From the NCBI GenBank assembly GCA_963855995.1, contig OY979718.1, positions 44,060,059 through 44,124,058 on the forward strand: DNA of 64,000 bases. Reading direction: 5' to 3'. This stretch comes from Muricea muricata (Eukaryota > Cnidaria > Anthozoa > Malacalcyonacea > Plexauridae). A program made the translations under genes and the position numbers. Positions 45,531 to 57,844 of this stretch are shown one piece after another. Below the pieces are notes generated by a model. The model was not told where the DNA came from. It made no database searches and saw only the letters and a list, made by a program, of their open reading frames with translations. Position 1 is the stretch's first letter. The number at the start of each line of letters is the position of its first letter.

Positions 45531-48500
45531 CCCCCTTTATAGGATAAAATCCAGGCATGTCCTAACAACTATTAAGTTGCTTGCTTTTTTTATAGAATTT
45601 AAAATTGAATTCATTTTTAGATACATGTTGAAAGTACCCCATGCCTGGGTGAATGCTGATTGATCATAAAAAAATGATGCTGTAATTGCTGTTGATAAAA
45701 AGTAAATGCTGTTGGTAAAAAGTGCACAGAAGGTCTCAATATTTTGATCTTTTATTTTGAATTGAAATGCTTTAACTACCCTGTATGATTTTCCATAATA
45801 AGTGGCTGTGTTTTTGCTGTTAAAAAACAGTTATTTCATCTGTTACAAGAAAGACAATGTTGAATGTTAGTGTCTACATTATCTTGTCATTGCAGAACGA
45901 TTAGGACAGTATAATTTTGTAAATTGCAGTTTTATGCCCTCCCAATTTGATCATTATTTTGTTCAACCATTTATCATGGAAAGTCTCGAGTGCTTGAAGC
46001 CTTTCAATCTCAGAAAAAGTCAAATAATGATGAACTGTGTTTCCTAAAGTTAAAATCTTGTTTGGTTCAAATAAATCGTATTAAGGATTTAATATCATTT
46101 TATCATCAAATCTTGGTATATGAGGTTTGGATATTAAAAAAGTCAAATTTTAGACTGTTGTTTACTATCAACTTGTTAACAGTTTTTTGGAAAAACATGT
46201 TATTTTGGCCATCACAAATACTATATTTTGAAATGTGCATATGTTAAGACAGTGATTGCCTATGTTGCAGCTTAATGTTTAAAATTTCATTCAGGCAAAA
46301 TATCAGTTGCACCAAATTTTTTTAATTTTTTGAAACTTTAAATAAAATCCAGTCAAATTAAAAACCAATTGGAATTCATGTGCACGAAATTGCTCTTTAT
46401 TTAAAAGCAGACAGCATAGTAACCAGCAACTGTTTTCCTCTATTTTCACATATTTAAAAATATTCTAAGTTTGTTTCAATTATATACAAAAAATGTCATC
46501 ATTATTTGGCTTTGTAATATTAAAGTGATTAAACATAAGGAGATTGAGGTAGTTTTATTAGAAACAAAAAACATTCATTACAACTCAGTTATTATAAATA
46601 AATGCAAAAGCATTTTTCATTAATTTTATGCATATTTTGCATATCATTATATCATATCATATGCTTTGTGAAGAAAACAACATTTCAGGTTTTATTTTAT
46701 TTACTGGTTTACAATGACCATCTCAATCTTCTTCTGTTTATGTTGACTTCGAGTGTTCATTTAAATGTTTAGGAAGTTTATTCGAAAATCACAATAGTTC
46801 TGGATTTTCTGCAGCATAATTTGAATATTATATTTTTAGTGGTTTCAAAATTAAATCCATTGAATAAAAAACTCTTTGTTGTCTTGTAACACTTCATCTT
46901 TGAAGGAAACGTTGTGATTTTCTGATAAAACCTTTTAAATTTATGACTGAACTACTCAAGGTCAAAATAAGCTAACATGTTGTGTTACTCGATTGCAAAG
47001 TGGAACTTGTTTGGAATTGGCATGAACTGAAGCAGTGGATTGATTTAGTGGAGGTGTGAAATTTCAAAACTGAAAAACTATTTGTTGCCACAACCAGACA
47101 ACTAGATTCTTTGGGCTAGTCTTACATCCCATAGGGGGCAACCACTTTGATCATGTAAACACTTGTATGCTTTGCTGTTGTAATTTATAACATCATTTTT
47201 ATCAAATATTATGTGGCGAAGTGAGAAATGTCTGTAGATCACCAAATTGTTGTTGCTGCCTGCCTCAAGTGCAACCACTTTTCAAAATTTTCTAGCCAAC
47301 GTTGTCACAGTACATGAAAAAATAACAAAATAATAATTGTATACAGATCAAGAGCAGCATGAAAGTCCGACAGATGAAAATACATTTTTTTTTCAAGCCC
47401 TTTTGCACTGATGCTCAAGATCTGTATCCGAATGGCAAGTTAAGTGTGTGGTCGGTATTGGGCAATTTCCGATTTCCGATAAGAAAATGAGGTGTTTGTT
47501 GCAATTAAATTTGTCTGGCATTAGATTGAGTAAAATAGCATAAATTAGTTCCAGGGATCTTTTCTAAACCTTTCATATTGTCTGGTTGTGGTGAATTTGT
47601 GTTTGGAAGTTTAAAGAATTCATTATTAAAGTTTACATTTTGAATAGTTCCACTTTGTAACGCTAGTATAGTAGTAATAATACAAGAAAACAGGTGTATA
47701 CATGGCTATTGAACATGGTCTTTTAAACAAGTAAGTGAAGATAAGTTTATGCTTCAAAGTGATTTGTTTTTAACCTGATAATGATACCTTGCCAAATTGA
47801 CTAAATTTAATCGTTGAGCATTTACACGAATAGATTCCATTTTTTTAATGCAAGACCAATCTTAAGTGCTTCAAGTTTTTGGTTTGTTTTTGTTCAATTT
47901 TAACACTGCAGTTTCAAAAAAGCAAAGAAAATGTTTTGTTCCATTGAAAGTCAACAATTTTACACACATTTGTTAATATTAAAACTGCTTTACATTTTCG
48001 AACTTGCAACAAATCCTGAAAAACTGCTCCACTATTGAGTAACTTTAGTAGTACCGAGACACCATGTTTGTATTAGTGAGCTTTTTCTACATCAAAATTT
48101 AGCATTTGGACAAGCAGAATTACAAATATCAAAGTACATTGTGAAGACTTAAGTTATCTCGGCCAAATTATCATGTAATTGGCACAGAAAGCTTCTATAC
48201 TCGCGCACACCTGAAGAAATGTGATGTTTGTTTGAAAGAATTTGAAAGAATTGTATAAACTGTTCGTCAGGATAACTTTACCCCCAATGCAATTTCCAAG
48301 AGACCTGTTTACGAATAGAAAAGATTGTGCTCTACACAATATCCTAAAACTGTTCAGCATTTTTTCCCAAGTATTCTTGATTTTTTGTTTAAAAACAATT
48401 GAATACAATTTTAATCAATTTCACATTGTCAGGTTAAAAATACAATTAGAAAATACATGGCTCTGAAAGTTGAAATTTCTACACTTTTTAATTTCTTCGT

Positions 48501-49196
48501 AATCATTTCCTCGCTATGTGTCGACGTCTAAAAGAGTTTTTTGCCTGAATGATAAAAAACCAGTTGAACTGATCTTTCTACTGGCAAAGCGCCTTTTACC
48601 TCTTACATACGTGATGACTTATGTAAACATCAGTGAAGTAGGTTTTGCCCGGGTACTCCGGTTTCTTCCCACAAGGGATATTTACAGAGTAGTTAAGATC
48701 AAAAGACTTTTCTTATTGGACCTGTAGGATGTTACCGTCCACCTATTTGAGGAAAATTTTTAAAAAAATATTACTATTTTTAAGAAATGCCTTCGGCAAA
48801 ATAAATTGCATGCATGAGCCGTGTATTTTCTTTGTAATTGTGAAACCACCGGATTCATAATTATTTACATCTTGAAGTACGAATATTTATCTTCAAAAGA
48901 CCAAGTTTTTTGACGTTGCGCTTTCGCTTGTGTTTATTCACCTGTCTTTTATTCTCTCGTCTTGAGCGCAATGACAATTGTTTTCTTTCTGCCATGTTCT
49001 TGTTTCTTCTATTGTTATTTTAATAAACACAATATGTGATAGCTAAAATGTGATAGTTAATCCTTTTTTATTGTTATTTAAATTGTAATCTTTACAAATT
49101 ATTTTCAATAAACTGTTTACAAAATTTACATGTGATCCCTTTTAATTAAAAATCCAATTCCCATGGGAATTGAGAAATTGAATAAGAAAAATCCCC
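45531..49196. other. no gene recognised
   Basis: AT-rich sequence with no convincing coding frame or long inverted repeat. A CCGGGTACTCCGGTTT block at 48649-48664 is shared with the SINE-like element at 55500-55760. Confidence 0.5.
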
Positions 49197-49318
49197 CTAC
49201 CCCGGCCAGCTCCCCAAGTGCTACTTCCACCAAAGTAAAAGTACTTGTACATATAGTACAAGTACCTCTACTTACTTATTTACGGTGGAAGTAGCACTCA
49301 GAAAGCTGGCCGGGGTAG
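49197..49318. repeat. 122-bp hairpin element
   Basis: CTACCCCGGCCAGCT..AGTGCTACTTCCACC is mirrored by GGTGGAAGTAGCACT..AGCTGGCCGGGGTAG, with an inner GTACTTGTAC/GTACAAGTAC stem. Confidence 0.8.
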
Positions 49319-50559
49319 CCGGCGAAGAGAAGACCAACCTTGCAAATGCTAATGCAAATCGCTAGGTTGATCTTCCCTAGAGAGCAGCCGCGCATACCTA
49401 ACAAATTGAAAAAAAAAAACGTTAGTGACTCAAGTACTTAGCATGCAAATTTGATTCCCAAAGCCAAAAAGACAAGTGCCCCCCGCTGATCCTACCAACT
49501 GGCTACCTGCCTCATTCCTAAGCTGTCTTCCTCAGTTCTAAGCTCCTGCATTCCATTCGTTACCTTCACTTTCCTCACCATCGCACAGTCACTCACAGCT
49601 GATAAACCCGCATGCACCACCACCACCCCGACTGCCACCCAAATCCGAAAATTAAAAGGATTAAAATTTTGATAAAGTATGTGTAGTGAATTTCATTTAT
49701 TTTCGGATATTTTAGGCCATATGCAAAGAAAAATTAAAGGTCCTATGCACAAACAGGTGAGTTGCCTATTTGTCTGTATACATGAAAATTACAACTTCCA
49801 AAATATACAAAACTTCCCAATTTTCTTTAAAATTTTGTGCAACATGTAATAACAATCAATACTAAAAATTTAGCTGTGTTGTTTTTGTAATAATATTCAT
49901 GAAACGTTTTCATTGACATGATCTTCAAACGGTAGATTTTGGTTGAAACATACTTTCAAAAATTTTAATTCCACTAATAAGCCTAACCCTCATGCAACTT
50001 ACACACGGCGCACACCCTCACAGTCCATACATTTAGCTAATAAATTACGTTATAAACGAAAAAGCAAAATAAAAAGATAAATTACGTTATCTCTAGCTAC
50101 TTAAACCCACTTAGACTGAGAATTTAATTGAGTTTTCAAACGTAAAACCTTAGCTGAAAGGGCATGGGCTTTTCGTTACGTTAAACTGATTCGAAGTAAA
50201 TATAAATCTGATACTTACCAAAGCCTAAGGCTGGGTCAAATAAGCATAAGGATGCAAAGAGTTTAAATCTTTTTTTCTTTAAGGCTAGCTTAGAGATTTA
50301 AATCCTGCACCGTAGATACCATGCAATTTAATCTCCCTATAGCTAGTACAGTTACTGTATATAGTTCAAATTAATGACCGGAACATTTTAAAGCTTTACC
50401 GCTATTCTCATACTTATTTAACCGAAACGCCTTTATTTGCATGGTACATCGCAGCTGCTCTCAAACCACTTCCGTAATTTGCTCTTGTACACACAAACAA
50501 TGGGTTTATTGTTCCATTGTTTATGCTTGCCAAAACAAACCCCAAGGAACCAAGATATT
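49319..50559. other. no gene recognised
   Basis: No convincing coding frame, repeat array or RNA gene. Confidence 0.45.
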
Positions 50560-52340
50560 ATATTTATTAATCAAAGAGGATTCTATTATACAGTCACGTC
50601 TCTACCATGAATCGACATATCACCATGAAAACAAAGCTTGCTCTATTCCCTTGGGAATTAAAAATAGGCAAAAAATAACAAATCCTACTGTTTTAATGTA
50701 CGATGAATCAAATTAACTAAGAAATACAGAAACAGTATATTCCCCTGGCAATTAGAATAAAAAGTTGAGTGTTATTACCTATTTTTTTAAAATTATATGT
50801 TAATGATGGTAATAGAATACAATAATAATAAACCAACCCAGTCCAACTTAGTATCATTAAACAAACATAGTATTATTTCTTGAAAGTTGAAACAGATTAT
50901 TGTGTTCAATCTTACATATCATTTGCTTTTAGAAATAACCACAATCCAAGTGTTATTTTTTTACAGTTTTCAAATCGAAATATGAAACAAAACAAAAGTG
51001 TCATTACTTCAAGACTTCGAATATTTCGTGCGATTTATTTTTTTCAGTGTTAATTCAATCTTAATTTTTTTGCTTTTTTCACAACGAGAAACAATGATTT
51101 TGTTCGACGAGAAACAATAAAATTTACTTGAATCCTCTTTGATCTCTAAATAATTAGTATCTTGTTTGCACAAACTTGTAAATTACCACTACTTTGTATT
51201 ACAGTGTCGTGTTTTCCATGTCTTGCGGATTGTTGTTGATTTGTGGGTCCATCTCATCCAGCATCTTTTATTCTGGTCTCTTGCTGGCTCTTGCGTTTTT
51301 TCACACCCCATCACCTTTCGAAATTAAAGAATCGTATCCGTTAGTTTATTACCATTAAATTGTAAACCACTTTATTGCAATAAAGAAATACGACGTTCTA
51401 AATGTGACTGATTTTTGCACCAAACGAGATGTAACTTAATTTCACGGTAACAATTTCCTGAAGTATTCTTGTTAACTTTTCGCTATGATTCAATCAAAAC
51501 AAACTCAAAAGCAGCAAGACACTTATCATAGAGGATTACAATCAAAGAGGATTCTTATTATAAAGTCAAGCCTCCACCATGAAATAACATATTATCATGA
51601 AAACGACAAAGCTTGCTGTATTCCCATGGGAATTTGATAAAGGCGAAAAATATGACAAATTCTCATGCATTTATGATTCAAATTGATAAAGACACAAAGA
51701 AAATTTAAGTATAATATAAAAATGCCAAGTCTTTTTCCTCCATTTAAACGTATGCTAATGACTTGTAATAGAATAGCATTAATAAACTTAGTTTTAATTA
51801 ATTAATAAACCCAGTTTTTAAAATATTATTGCTACAACTTAGCAGTATTACTTGGAAATGATTTTGTGAAGTGCTCAATCCAACATATTTAGTGACGTAC
51901 ATTATTTTATTTTTTGGAATATATCCATATAGGTGAAATTTCCTAGCAAAAGTATTGTTTCTTTCAAGTATACTGTCAACATTAGTCATTGTATTTTATT
52001 GAGTTTTCAACCCGATAATAGAAACGAAACAAATGTCATTTTTCGCGAGACTAGCTATCAAACTCTTAAAACATTCCAATGATTGCATGCGTTTTTAATT
52101 TAAGTATTTATTTAGGGTCTTAATTCAATCGCAATCTTTTTATTCAATTTGTTGCTTTTTCTTTTTTCACTTTCTTTCGATTCAACGAGAACAATAGAAT
52201 TTACCTAAACATACCAGTTATGTCCAGCTTGCTTTCTCATTCTTATCGATTGTTATTCTTCTCTGCGTCCATCTCATTCAGGGTCGTTCATTCTGGTCTG
52301 TTCTTCTTGTGCTTCTTCAGATCTCATCGCCTTTAATTTT
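50560..52340. repeat. diverged tandem segmental duplication (two ~0.8-kb units)
   Basis: 50560-51330 and 51530-52340 align along their length: TCAAAGAGGATTCT..ACAGTCACG with TCAAAGAGGATTCT..AAGTCAAG; CATCACCATGAAAAC..AAAGCTTGCT with TATTATCATGAAAAC..AAAGCTTGCT; and near the end GTCCATCTCATCCAGC..TTCTGGTCT with GTCCATCTCATTCAGG..TTCTGGTCT. Divergence is high with many indels. On the minus strand, the last shared part is open in both units and preceded by AAAG acceptor-like sites, so it may be a duplicated small exon. Confidence 0.6.
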
Positions 52341-52546
52341 GAAATGAAAAATTGAATAATTAGACCATGATTACGAGTAATTTATATACACTACTTTGTT
52401 GTAAGGAAGAAATATACAGAGAAGAAAAAGTTTTGCTGTATTCAAAGTAGTTTCAAAATGTCACTCACTTTGGATGCAAACGAAATTTCTATTTTGTGAA
52501 TACGCAGAATTGTTATCAAAATTTCACGGTAATTTCGTAAGTATTA

Positions 52547-52704
52547 TAGAGGTTCAGATTTGACTTCCACTACAACTTCTGCTACCTTATCCCGATTTTT
52601 AAGCCATCTGATTGGTCAGTTGGGTAGACCAAGCTCATCTGATTGACTGAAAGATTGATTAAGGTAGGGGTAGCGGTAGTAGAAGACAAATTTGAACCTA
52701 TCTA
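52547..52704. mobile_element. MITE with ~45-bp TIRs
   Basis: TAGAGGTTCAGATTTGACTTCCACTAC..GCTACC is mirrored by GGTAGC..GTAGTAGAAGACAAATTTGAACCTA; AATC-rich centre. Confidence 0.75.
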
Positions 52705-54500
52705 TTCAGAGCGCTAATCCTGGGTAAAAACTTAACCAGCCGTTTGTCTTTTGTTCTACAGATAAGACACTTTGAAAAATTAAAAAATCGAAACTACAAT
52801 TAATGCAGACAAGATCTCAGAAGAAATATCCAAGCTTCTGAACAAGCTCCTAGGAAATTTCTTTTGAATCTTCCTGCTAACCAGCTTTTGAACAACTGTC
52901 TCTGGAACGATAACTGCAGTTAAAGCCCAATGCCAAGATTGCGGAAATTGATCGACAACTATAATTGTAGTTAACAGTTTTAATAATATTTTCCCAAGCT
53001 ATTTCCCATTTTTCAAAAAAGACTGCATTAAAAACCAAATTATAAGTTGATAAACAATAACATTACTTTAATTAAAGTGGAAAACATTACATCAATTAAT
53101 TTGAACGAGAAACACGCGATTTAATTATGTGACTCGAATTTATTACCATTGTTATTGTTGTTAAAATCTAACCTAAGGTAAATAAAAAATTGTGGATATT
53201 TTCGGTATTATCTATTGAAGATATTTTTGGGTTTTTTAAGGCGGTAAATTGTGCTGACCAAGAAACTTAATTTCGAATGCAATATCAAATGACGATCGAG
53301 CTAATTCCTACATGCAATATTTAGAAACGTAAGTCGATAGAAAAATTATTTTTTGTTAAAATTAACTACGATTTCAATCGCGTGTTTTTCGTTCAAACAT
53401 CACAAATCTCAAGAAACCTGCATTTCTTAGAAATCTCTTCTAATTATACATAAAAGGAAGAGACGGTTGCAAAGTGTGACTAATAGTTTAGACCTGCCTC
53501 AAATGTTGCTTAGTTCTCGAGATATTTCGATTCAAAATCATCATAAGTAAGCCATGTTGTGATTGTGCGTGTTGCGTCATAAGCAGGGTAACGCAAGACT
53601 ATATTTTTGTGTCTATTTTCAACACTATATTCATTAACAACATTGAAGCATCTATTTATTGTTTAATAGTGGTTTTATGCGGCTAACCAGCTTGTGACGT
53701 CACTCAAATCAACGCTAATGAGCAGGGACTTGATTAGGGGAGGGGGTGTGCATTAGTGCAAACTCATAATATATTTAGGTGCTGCCCGAGTAATTTCTTT
53801 TGAATGAGATTCATTTGAAATGTGCCCCCCCCCCCTCCCGCAATCAATGTTCTAGGTCCATGAAGCTGATGACGTAAAAAATTATTCACATGACATATTC
53901 TAGCCAGGAAATAAGCGAAGTAAAAATGTGTAAAGAGCAGATATAATTTTTAAGTTTCAATAGACAAACTTAGTAGTGACTATTAACTTCCCCATGAAGG
54001 CACTTGACTCGAAAGCTCGAACTCTGTTTATTTCGTTGCATTTGGCTGCACTACAAACACTGGCAACGTTTAATCGAGATATTCTTTTTTATTGCCATTC
54101 CCTTCTGCTTTCAAAATTTGACATAGGTTCATGAAGCAAAGAATTGAAAGCTTGTTGAGCTGACACAGAAAATGACAGCGATAGATAAGTACAGTGAGTT
54201 CTTAATAAAATAGACTTACATTTCCTCTATCTTTGGATCGTCTTAGCTTCAATAGCTAGTTTCATAATGCAGTTTATGGTTTCATCTGCTTGGATCACTC
54301 TCTTCATAGACCATTACGTCGGTCCATAGGTGACAACCATATTCACGTCCGGCCGTCAACAATCATGAAATAAGGAGAAAATCATGTTACAAAACAATAT
54401 TTCAGAACCTTGGAAACTAATCGGAAATTTGATGGTTTGATGACTTTGACAAACCGTACATTGCGAGAGTATTTGCATCCTGACATCTTCTGATGCTTAC
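52705..54500. other. no gene recognised apart from one MITE
   Basis: Contains the G-tract element at 53735-53850. No convincing gene. Confidence 0.45.
53735..53850. mobile_element. G-tract MITE, copy 2
   Basis: GATTAGGGGAGGGGGTGTGC..GTGCTGCCCGAGTAATTTC and the C-rich counterpart ATGTGCCCCCCCCCCTCCCGCAATC share plan and core with the element at 18140-18285. Confidence 0.6.
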
Positions 54501-54506
54501 GGCCAG

Positions 54507-54582
54507 TGATTCCCTATCAGTTCTGTTCCACCTTCTTCAGTCTTTGGTTGGTACATCCACTTTTTCATTTGGCATCCTGCGT
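54507..54582 (-). CDS. possible exon of unrecognised gene
   Basis: Minus strand: acceptor TTTTTACGCAG, donor GGCC|GTAAGC, about 76 bp, one frame fully open (CQMKKWMYQPKTEEGGTELI then GNHWP). It could belong to the gene beginning at 56656, but its entry phase (1) does not fit the phase-0 end of exon 56130-56215, so at least one exon would lie between. Confidence 0.3.
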
Positions 54583-54861
54583 AAAAATGAACAATTAAAT
54601 TGGTTTCAATTAACTTTATAAGCAAAGAAAACTACGTCAGTAAGTATTGGAGAAGATTTAATTATTATCATAGGTGTGGCTTATCACAGGAGTTAGTCAA
54701 CGGAAAAAATTCTGAGATTTCGGCATGACAATATTCCGTTTGCAAGAAATGCACCTGGTGGAAATGGTGATCGTGTAAACACTGAACTGTATATATAGCG
54801 ACGCCGGCTGAAAATGCTACCCAAAAATGGCGGATTTTAAACTTCATTTTCAGTCCCCTAA

Positions 54862-55099
54862 AGGCCCCCTCAGACCGAACGCGATTTTGCATAGCGACGC
54901 GATTTTTCAATTTTAAAAAGCAAATATAGCCACTAACGCTAACTAATATAGCCACTTGCTAGAAATGTACACCAAGTAACTTAAATTGTTCAAGTCCTTT
55001 GTAATATTGGAGAAAAATAGAACATAATTAAAGCTAAAGGACGTTGAATATCGAAAATTCGCATCGCGTTTTTAAATCGCGTCCAGTCTGTATGGGCCT
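54862..55099. mobile_element. MITE (GGCC..CAGAC..ACGCGAT ends)
   Basis: Left AGGCCCCCTCAGACCGAACGCG and right complement AGGCCCATACAGACTGGACGCG are imperfect inverted ends, with inner GCGATTTTGCAT.. and complementary GCGAT..GCGAATTTTC blocks. Confidence 0.6.
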
Positions 55100-55499
55100 C
55101 AACGGGTGCGGTAATTATTTTTTGTTTTTGACGCGAAATGAAATTTCTAAATAAACGGTTGATTGCTGATTGTTTTGTCGTGGAGGAATAGAAATTTTAA
55201 TTAGGCTCATGACCACGGGGCATTTTTGAAAAAAATTTGAAGGATCAATGGAATGAAAATGAAAGATCAAGATCAGAATTTCCGCAATCTGGGTTAAACT
55301 TTTCTGATTAATTACTTAAATGACGTATAAGAAATTTTAAAAAAATACGGAAGGTTTGTGTTCAGCATAGCGTCGAGCAACATCCCAGGTATATGGATGA
55401 TGCCATTTTGCCCACACAAGAAACTATTTTGTAATTGTTTTATAAATTAGCTACAGTGAAGCACAAGCCAGCGCCAGGAAATTTAAATTTCTCGTGTAG

Positions 55500-55765
55500 G
55501 ATTGTTTGGTCCTGCGCAGTAATGAATAAGTGGCACAATTGTCCGACGAAGCGCCCGTCACCTCTGAGATCGTGGGTTGGATCCCCACTTCAGATTCGTG
55601 ACACTTATGTGAGGAATTAGTCAACGCTCTGCCCCGTAGTCGTTGGTCTCCGGGTACTTCGGTTTAGCGTTGTTGGAATCGTAACTAAACATCGGTAGTC
55701 AATGGAACCTGGGTAATTAGGTAAGCCTGTTAGGGCCCGGTATAACAATAACGTGAATGAAAAAT
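55500..55765 (+). repeat. tRNA-derived SINE-like element
   Basis: TGGCACAATTG (55531-55541) fits an RNA polymerase III A box and GGTTGGATCC (55575-55584) a slightly decayed B box, 33 bases apart. Downstream is CCGGGTACTTCGGTTT (55650-55665), also present at 48649-48664. No full tRNA fold was confirmed. Confidence 0.45.
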
Positions 55766-56129
55766 AAGTGCGTGTTTCACTGTGGTTGTATAAATCTGAT
55801 TGAATGTTCTCGGGACTAGTAACTGCGTCAAGTCAGTATAGTGTAGAAGGGTACTGAAGAGAAGATGGGGGAGAAGAGGAAGAAGATTGGGTTGCGGTAA
55901 AGGAAGGTGGTACTACCCTAGGAGAGGGGGTGAACAGGAGGGAAAAGCAGAGGGGGTTAAACAAGGGGCTGACGAGCAAGAAATTCCGACTTGCATTTCA
56001 AATTCAAAGTTTGAATTTACTGTTTTCTGTATAGATTGCTTAGTAATAGTCAATGGACAGAAGAGATTTTGAAGAGAAAAACTGAATAACAGTAAGTGTA
56101 TTGTAATATTTGACTTTCTTATTTCTTAC

Positions 56130-56215
56130 CACTAAATCTTCTTGAATGTCATTGTTTGGTGTGGCTTGACGCATGGCCTTTGTCACGTGATTGTCTCGCA
56201 ATATCTCTGGAATAT
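56130..56215 (-). CDS. exon 3 of candidate unrecognised gene
   Basis: Acceptor TTTACAATTTAG, donor TTAGTG|GTAAGA, 86 bp. Entered in phase 1 from the preceding exon it reads DIPEILRDNHVTKAMRQATP then NNDIQEDLV with no stop and leaves in phase 0. The family was not recognised. Confidence 0.45.
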
Positions 56216-56346
56216 CTAAATTGTAAAACAAAAATATTTTCAAAAATGAAAAAAGGAACATATTTTAAAAGGCAACAAATTTTTAATTTCTCTTAATCAT
56301 CTGTATAGCTAAACTGTCTGGACTTTAGATAAAACTGAGTATTTAC

Positions 56347-56398
56347 CTCGAAAAGATTTCTCCTTAATTAAGTCGCCGGTGTTCCATTTCGAACAGTT
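56347..56398 (-). CDS. exon 2 of candidate unrecognised gene
   Basis: Donor TTCGAG|GTAAAT. With an acceptor at CGTAAGAG, below a CT-rich tract, it reads NCSKWNTGDLIKEKSFR and ends in phase 1, compatible with both neighbouring exons. If the stronger-looking TTCTCTCTCTAG just upstream is used instead, the frame stops inside the exon, so the acceptor choice is uncertain. Confidence 0.4.
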
Positions 56399-56566
56399 CT
56401 CTTACGGTTCAGCTAGAGAGAGAAAATAGGGACTTAGTCATATTTATCAGTACATTTATGTGAATTTAATTAAGTTTGAGAAGCGAGATGGTAAGCAGAC
56501 CGAATTTTTCAGACAATATAATATTTAACAACGAAACCATACGTACAATAACTTGAGAATACTCAC

Positions 56567-56656
56567 ATGTTTAATAAAAATCCAATATTGTTGATGTCCA
56601 ACTACACTAGAGCGATTTTCGTTAAATCTTTTGATTGGACAGGTAGACGACGCCAT
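56567..56656 (-). CDS. exon 1 (start) of candidate unrecognised gene
   Basis: On the minus strand AAAATGGCG gives a good start context. Thirty codons follow (MASSTCPIKRFNENRSSVVG then HQQYWIFIKH) to the donor CAT|GTGAGT, phase 0. With exons at 56398-56347 and 56215-56130 it gives a continuous 76-codon open frame. No family was recognised. Later exons would lie below 56130; the pieces at 54507-54582 and in the duplicated region at 50.6-52.3 kb are possible but unproven. Confidence 0.45.
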
Positions 56657-57204
56657 TTTGATTTTGAATTTTCACGAAGACAGTATATATTGCTTCGCAA
56701 ATTTCTCCCCATTTCTTCGTCGTTTTAGCTCGAATTTTGCTCCTGATATCTCCCTTGTAGATTCTTTACCATTTCTGTGGAATGAATATATATTTTAAAC
56801 GTTTCTTACAGGAGTTTGAAGGCTTTCAAAATGTTTCATGGGCAGACATAAAAGTCGAAGCTTCTTCCTCGGTGCCATAAGCAAATGACGTCAGATGACC
56901 ATCGTCCGCCAGAAAATACCCGTATGAATAATCTTCGATGATCTTTTTGAGAAGCTAAAAATAAGTTTTTATTGCGCGAACGATGTGTTTTTGCCATTAT
57001 TTCTAACTCAGGTCTCTCTTCTGCTTCTTTACTTCTAGTTTGCTTAGTTAATTTGCCCAAAACAACGTTTGTAAGGGGCGCTTTTGTATTTTTTTTTATT
57101 TGCATAGTGATGAGCAAGGAAAGACCCATTCGAGTTTTCATTGGCAAACATCTTCCCTCCGTGGCAGAGAGGTAAAGATAGCTCTCTACGACTTACCCAA
57201 ATCG

Positions 57205-57350
57205 TTTAACTTCGATTTTGGTTGGATCGGGGACCGGCCATATCGAACTGCCGGCCATCTTCAACTGACGTGTTGGTAAGAATTTAATTCTTCGCTCGCT
57301 CAGTTAGACAGATCGGTCCTCGATCCACCCAAAACTCAAATCAAAGCTGG
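57205..57350. repeat. inverted-repeat element
   Basis: ACTTCGATTTTGGTTGGATCGGGGACCG is mirrored by CGGTCCTCGATCCACCCAAAACTCAAATC; arms about 30 bp. Confidence 0.6.
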
Positions 57351-57574
57351 GCGTCAAGTGCAGGAAAACATTAGGCAGTACTGCCAAGCCAAGGAGGCAA
57401 ACGTTATATTTGCCTAGTGTTTTTAACTAATATTTAAGCAAATTCTCTTAACTTGACTGTTGGGGACAGTTCTGTAGGTTGGTGCATTGAAGGCTTCTCG
57501 CCGTTATTTCCCTTCGTTCGAGAGGACAAGTTGTCTTCGATGAGAAATAACAACAAGAAGACTTCAAGACACCA

Positions 57575-57635
57575 CTAAACCACCACACTGTAAAACTACA
57601 GTGTAGTGGTTTAGTCGCCTAAACCACTACACTGT
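57575..57635. repeat. three alternating 17-18-bp complementary units
   Basis: CTAAACCACCACACTGTA, TACAGTGTAGTGGTTTAG and CTAAACCACTACACTGT follow each other, so the middle unit can pair with either neighbour. The last two form a 17-bp stem with a TCGC loop. Confidence 0.8.
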
Positions 57636-57844
57636 GCCGAATATATGTGGCGGACGTCTTCCCAAAGCTTACGGTACAAGCATGGATGGCAAAGTTGCGC
57701 AAACACTCAGGAAAGAGTCCGAGATGAAGAAGAAGGAGAAAACTTTATTTTACGAGGCTACTAAATCAAAGCCGTGTAGGTTGGTCTTTGCAAGAAGCGA
57801 ATTCGAGGTTTTCTTAATTAATAACTGTTATCTTTTTTCTTTCC

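Noticed and set aside
54668..54955. 95-codon minus-strand frame
   Set aside because: Part of it is a MITE end (54862-55099), no motif is recognisable, and there is no splice or start support.
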